Assembly (NCBI GenBank): GCA_003555415.1
Contig: PWHX01000053.1
Span: forward strand, 1 to 7,316
Length of the DNA: 7,316 bases
Direction: 5' to 3'
Source of the DNA: Syntrophomonadaceae bacterium
GTDB taxonomy: Bacteria > Bacillota > Dethiobacteria > SKNC01
Of this stretch, positions 5,951 through 7,316 are shown one piece after another. The position numbers were made by a program, and so were the translations under genes. Numbering within the stretch: the first letter of the stretch is position 1; every line of letters starts with the position of its first letter. The notes below the pieces were generated by a model that had not been told where the DNA came from, made no database searches, and was given only the letters and a program-made list of their open reading frames with translations.

Positions 5951-7039
5951 TTAACTGACCTTTCTATAATTATTAACCAAGCCAATAAAATCTTCAAATA
6001 AGCTCATAGAGTCATATGGTCCTGGATTCCCCTCGGGGTGAAACTGTAAGGAAAAAATGGGCAGTTCCAGGTGCCTCAAGCCTTCTACAGTAAAGTCATT
6101 TAAATTTATATGGGACACTTCTACAGGCTGGTTATCCAGGCTTTCTTTTTTCAGGGCATAACCGTGGTTTTGAGAAGTAATAAATACACTGCCGGAATTT
6201 AAGTCTTTTACCGGGTGGTTGGTTCCCCTGTGGCCAAACTTTAACTTGTAAGTATCTCCCCCTAAAGCCAGCCCCAGCACCTGGTGTCCCAGGCATATGC
6301 CAAATATAGGTATTTTCCCCAAAAGTTTTTTTACTGTATCTGTAACATAAGGTATTCTTTTGGGGTTACCAGGCCCGTTAGAGATTAATACTCCATCAGC
6401 CTTAAGGGACAGCATTTTTTCTTCTTGTGTGTCTGCCGGCAGAACTGTTATTTGGCAATTATTTGCCTTTAAAGATTCCAGTATACTTAGCTTACAGCCC
6501 AGGTCCAGCACTGCTATATGAGGACCGTCTCCGTAGATGGTATAAGGCTTATGGGAGGTGGCCTCTTTAACGTAGTCCACGTCTGAAAGAGATGGTGCGG
6601 ATTTAACTTTTTCTATCAAGTCCCCGTCAGATAATTCCGGGTTAGTCGAGATAAAGCCTTTCATGGTTCCCTGTTTTCTCAAGTGCCTGGTCAGGGACCT
6701 GGTATCTACTCCCGAAATGCCTACTATTTCTTCCTTTTTTAAATAATCGGAAATCTTAAGCTCTGCCTGCCAGTGGTTGGGATTCTGGCAGTGCTCTCTG
6801 ACTATCAGACCTTTAACCAGGGTTTTTTCTGCCTGAAAATCATACGGGTTAATTCCGTAGTTACCTATTAATGGAAACGTCAAGGTAACTATTTGCCCAC
6901 AGTAAGACGGATCAGATATTATTTCCTGATATCCGGTCATACCGGTATTGAATACAACTTCTCCTCCTTGTTCCCCTTCATGCCCAAAGGATTCTCCATG
7001 ATATATTTTTCCGTCCTCTAAAACCAGCCTTGCTTTCAT
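5951..7039 (-). CDS. carA: Carbamoyl-phosphate synthase small (glutaminase) subunit
   Basis: Hydrolyses glutamine and channels ammonia to the large subunit CarB for carbamoyl phosphate, the precursor of pyrimidines and arginine. 362 residues, normal for CarA. The N-terminal small-chain domain shows LEDGKIYHGESFG and GGEVVFNTGMTGYQEIISDP (25-44). The C-terminal class I glutamine amidotransferase domain has ISNGPGNP (219-226), the nucleophile in FGICLGHQ (C249), GHRGTNHPV (269-277), and the rest of the triad in QFHPEGNPGP (H334, E336). All catalytic residues are present. A G-rich SD (complement of 7045-7050) precedes the ATG. carB does not follow: the next gene downstream is the convergent sirtuin, so carB must be elsewhere. 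The pyr-type attenuator directly upstream indicates control by uridine nucleotides, which makes this the pyrimidine CarA rather than an arginine-specific copy. Confidence 0.97.
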   Translation of the reverse strand: MKARLVLEDGKIYHGESFGHEGEQGGEVVFNTGMTGYQEIISDPSYCGQIVTLTFPLIGNYGINPYDFQAEKTLVKGLIVREHCQNPNHWQAELKISDYLKKEEIVGISGVDTRSLTRHLRKQGTMKGFISTNPELSDGDLIEKVKSAPSLSDVDYVKEATSHKPYTIYGDGPHIAVLDLGCKLSILESLKANNCQITVLPADTQEEKMLSLKADGVLISNGPGNPKRIPYVTDTVKKLLGKIPIFGICLGHQVLGLALGGDTYKLKFGHRGTNHPVKDLNSGSVFITSQNHGYALKKESLDNQPVEVSHINLNDFTVEGLRHLELPIFSLQFHPEGNPGPYDSMSLFEDFIGLVNNYRKVS

Positions 7040-7055
7040 AATATCCCCCCTTACT

Positions 7056-7084
7056 AAAAAACCTTAACCCGGAACCGGTTAAGG
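7056..7084 (-). terminator. Intrinsic terminator in the carA leader (attenuator terminator)
   Basis: Read on the minus strand, CCTTAACC and GGTTAAGG form a perfect 8-bp stem (7084-7077 with 7069-7062) around a 7-nt loop, followed by six T residues (complement of 7056-7061). It ends 16 nt before the carA ATG, so it can only act as a leader terminator for carA. Its 5' arm is also the 3' arm of the antiterminator. Confidence 0.88.
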
Positions 7085-7143
7085 ATATAATTTAAGCCAA
7101 TTAACTAAACCACAGAAACTTCTGGCTACTTTTATTCCTTACC
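7077..7143 (-). promoter_or_regulatory. Antiterminator of the carA leader
   Basis: In the RNA, GGUAAGGA (7143-7136) pairs with UCCUUAACC (7085-7077) with one bulged A, and inside this AGCCA (7127-7123) pairs with UGGCU (7099-7095). A small CAGA-AGUU-UCUG hairpin lies within. The outer stem uses the 3' side of the PyrR hairpin and the 5' side of the terminator, so it excludes both. Confidence 0.75.
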
Positions 7144-7167
7144 AGCCTCTCGGGACCAGCTTAAAGG
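7137..7167 (-). promoter_or_regulatory. PyrR-binding hairpin (anti-antiterminator) of the carA leader
   Basis: The RNA motif GGUCCCGAGAGGCU (complement of 7144-7157) matches the PyrR-binding consensus ARUCCNGNGAGGYU at every constrained position except the first base. Flanking CCUU (7167-7164) and AAGG (7140-7137) pair as the lower stem, leaving the internal bulge typical of PyrR sites. UMP-bound PyrR is known in B. subtilis to stabilise this hairpin, which favours termination. pyrR itself is not in the window. Confidence 0.88.
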
Positions 7168-7184
7168 TTTTTTACATTTAATAT

Positions 7185-7213
7185 ATATTATCAGATTCCC
7201 GGGTATAAAGCAA
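7185..7213 (-). promoter_or_regulatory. Putative carA promoter
   Basis: On the minus strand, TTGCTT (complement of 7208-7213) and TAATAT (complement of 7185-7190, preceded by TGA) are 17 bp apart. Transcription would start near 7178, about 11 nt before the PyrR hairpin, giving a leader of about 140 nt. Both hexamers are imperfect; the placement fits the leader well. Confidence 0.55.
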
Positions 7214-7220
7214 AAGCTAT

Positions 7221-7316
7221 ATGGGGCTGTCAGAGGACAAATTAGGGGGAATTCTTAATATAAGAAAATCATTTTCAGTATTTGAAAGCTTAACGACCAA
7301 GTTTAAAGATGCTTAA
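7221..7316 (+). CDS. Possible small ORF of unknown function (31 codons)
   Basis: An ATG-to-TAA frame on the plus strand ends at the last base of the window. It encodes a 31-residue peptide beginning MGLSEDKLGGILNIRKSF, polar with no membrane segment or recognisable domain. No Shine-Dalgarno is seen before the ATG (AAAAGCTAT), and it starts just beyond the predicted carA -35 on the opposite strand. It may be a chance frame or a degenerate gene remnant. I do not recognise it. Confidence 0.15.
   Translation: MGLSEDKLGGILNIRKSFSVFESLTTKFKDA

Overview
The window looks like chromosomal housekeeping DNA from a spore-forming, low-to-moderate-GC Firmicute, most likely of the Clostridia. The evidence is the Bacillus-type gene set: a YnbB-like PLP enzyme beside a GSI-alpha glutamine synthetase, LexA divergent from a YneA-like LysM protein with Gram-positive SOS boxes, a Coat_F spore protein, and a PyrR-type pyrimidine attenuator. 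Purine-rich Shine-Dalgarno sites precede every gene whose start is in the window. I cannot name the genus. No mobile element, CRISPR array, tRNA or rRNA was seen.

Layout. Bases 1-276 hold the 3' end of a methionine gamma-lyase-family (YnbB) gene, followed after 41 nt by glnA and a strong intrinsic terminator. lexA lies on the minus strand, convergent with glnA. It shares a 178-190 nt intergenic region with the divergent LysM gene (yneA-like). That region carries a promoter for each gene and three LexA-box-like palindromes. One box overlaps the lexA -35, one fills the spacer of the yneA promoter, and one sits near the yneA transcription start. Next come a ferritin-like Coat_F gene with a potentially structured leader and a clear terminator. 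A two-gene unit follows: a class II tRNA nucleotidyltransferase with an HD domain, and a Sir2-family deacylase. carA lies on the minus strand, convergent with the sirtuin gene, and the window ends in carA's upstream region.

How the parts work together. glnA and carA both concern glutamine: one makes it, the other draws ammonia from it for carbamoyl phosphate. lexA and yneA form an SOS module in which damage-induced LexA self-cleavage should release both lexA and a division inhibitor. carA appears to be controlled by a PyrR leader. A PyrR-binding hairpin, a two-part antiterminator and a terminator can all be drawn, and the first and second, like the second and third, exclude each other. The two most notable points are that carA stands alone without carB beside it, and that the nucleotidyltransferase lacks the flexible loop seen in full CCA-adding enzymes, which suggests a CC-adding specialist.
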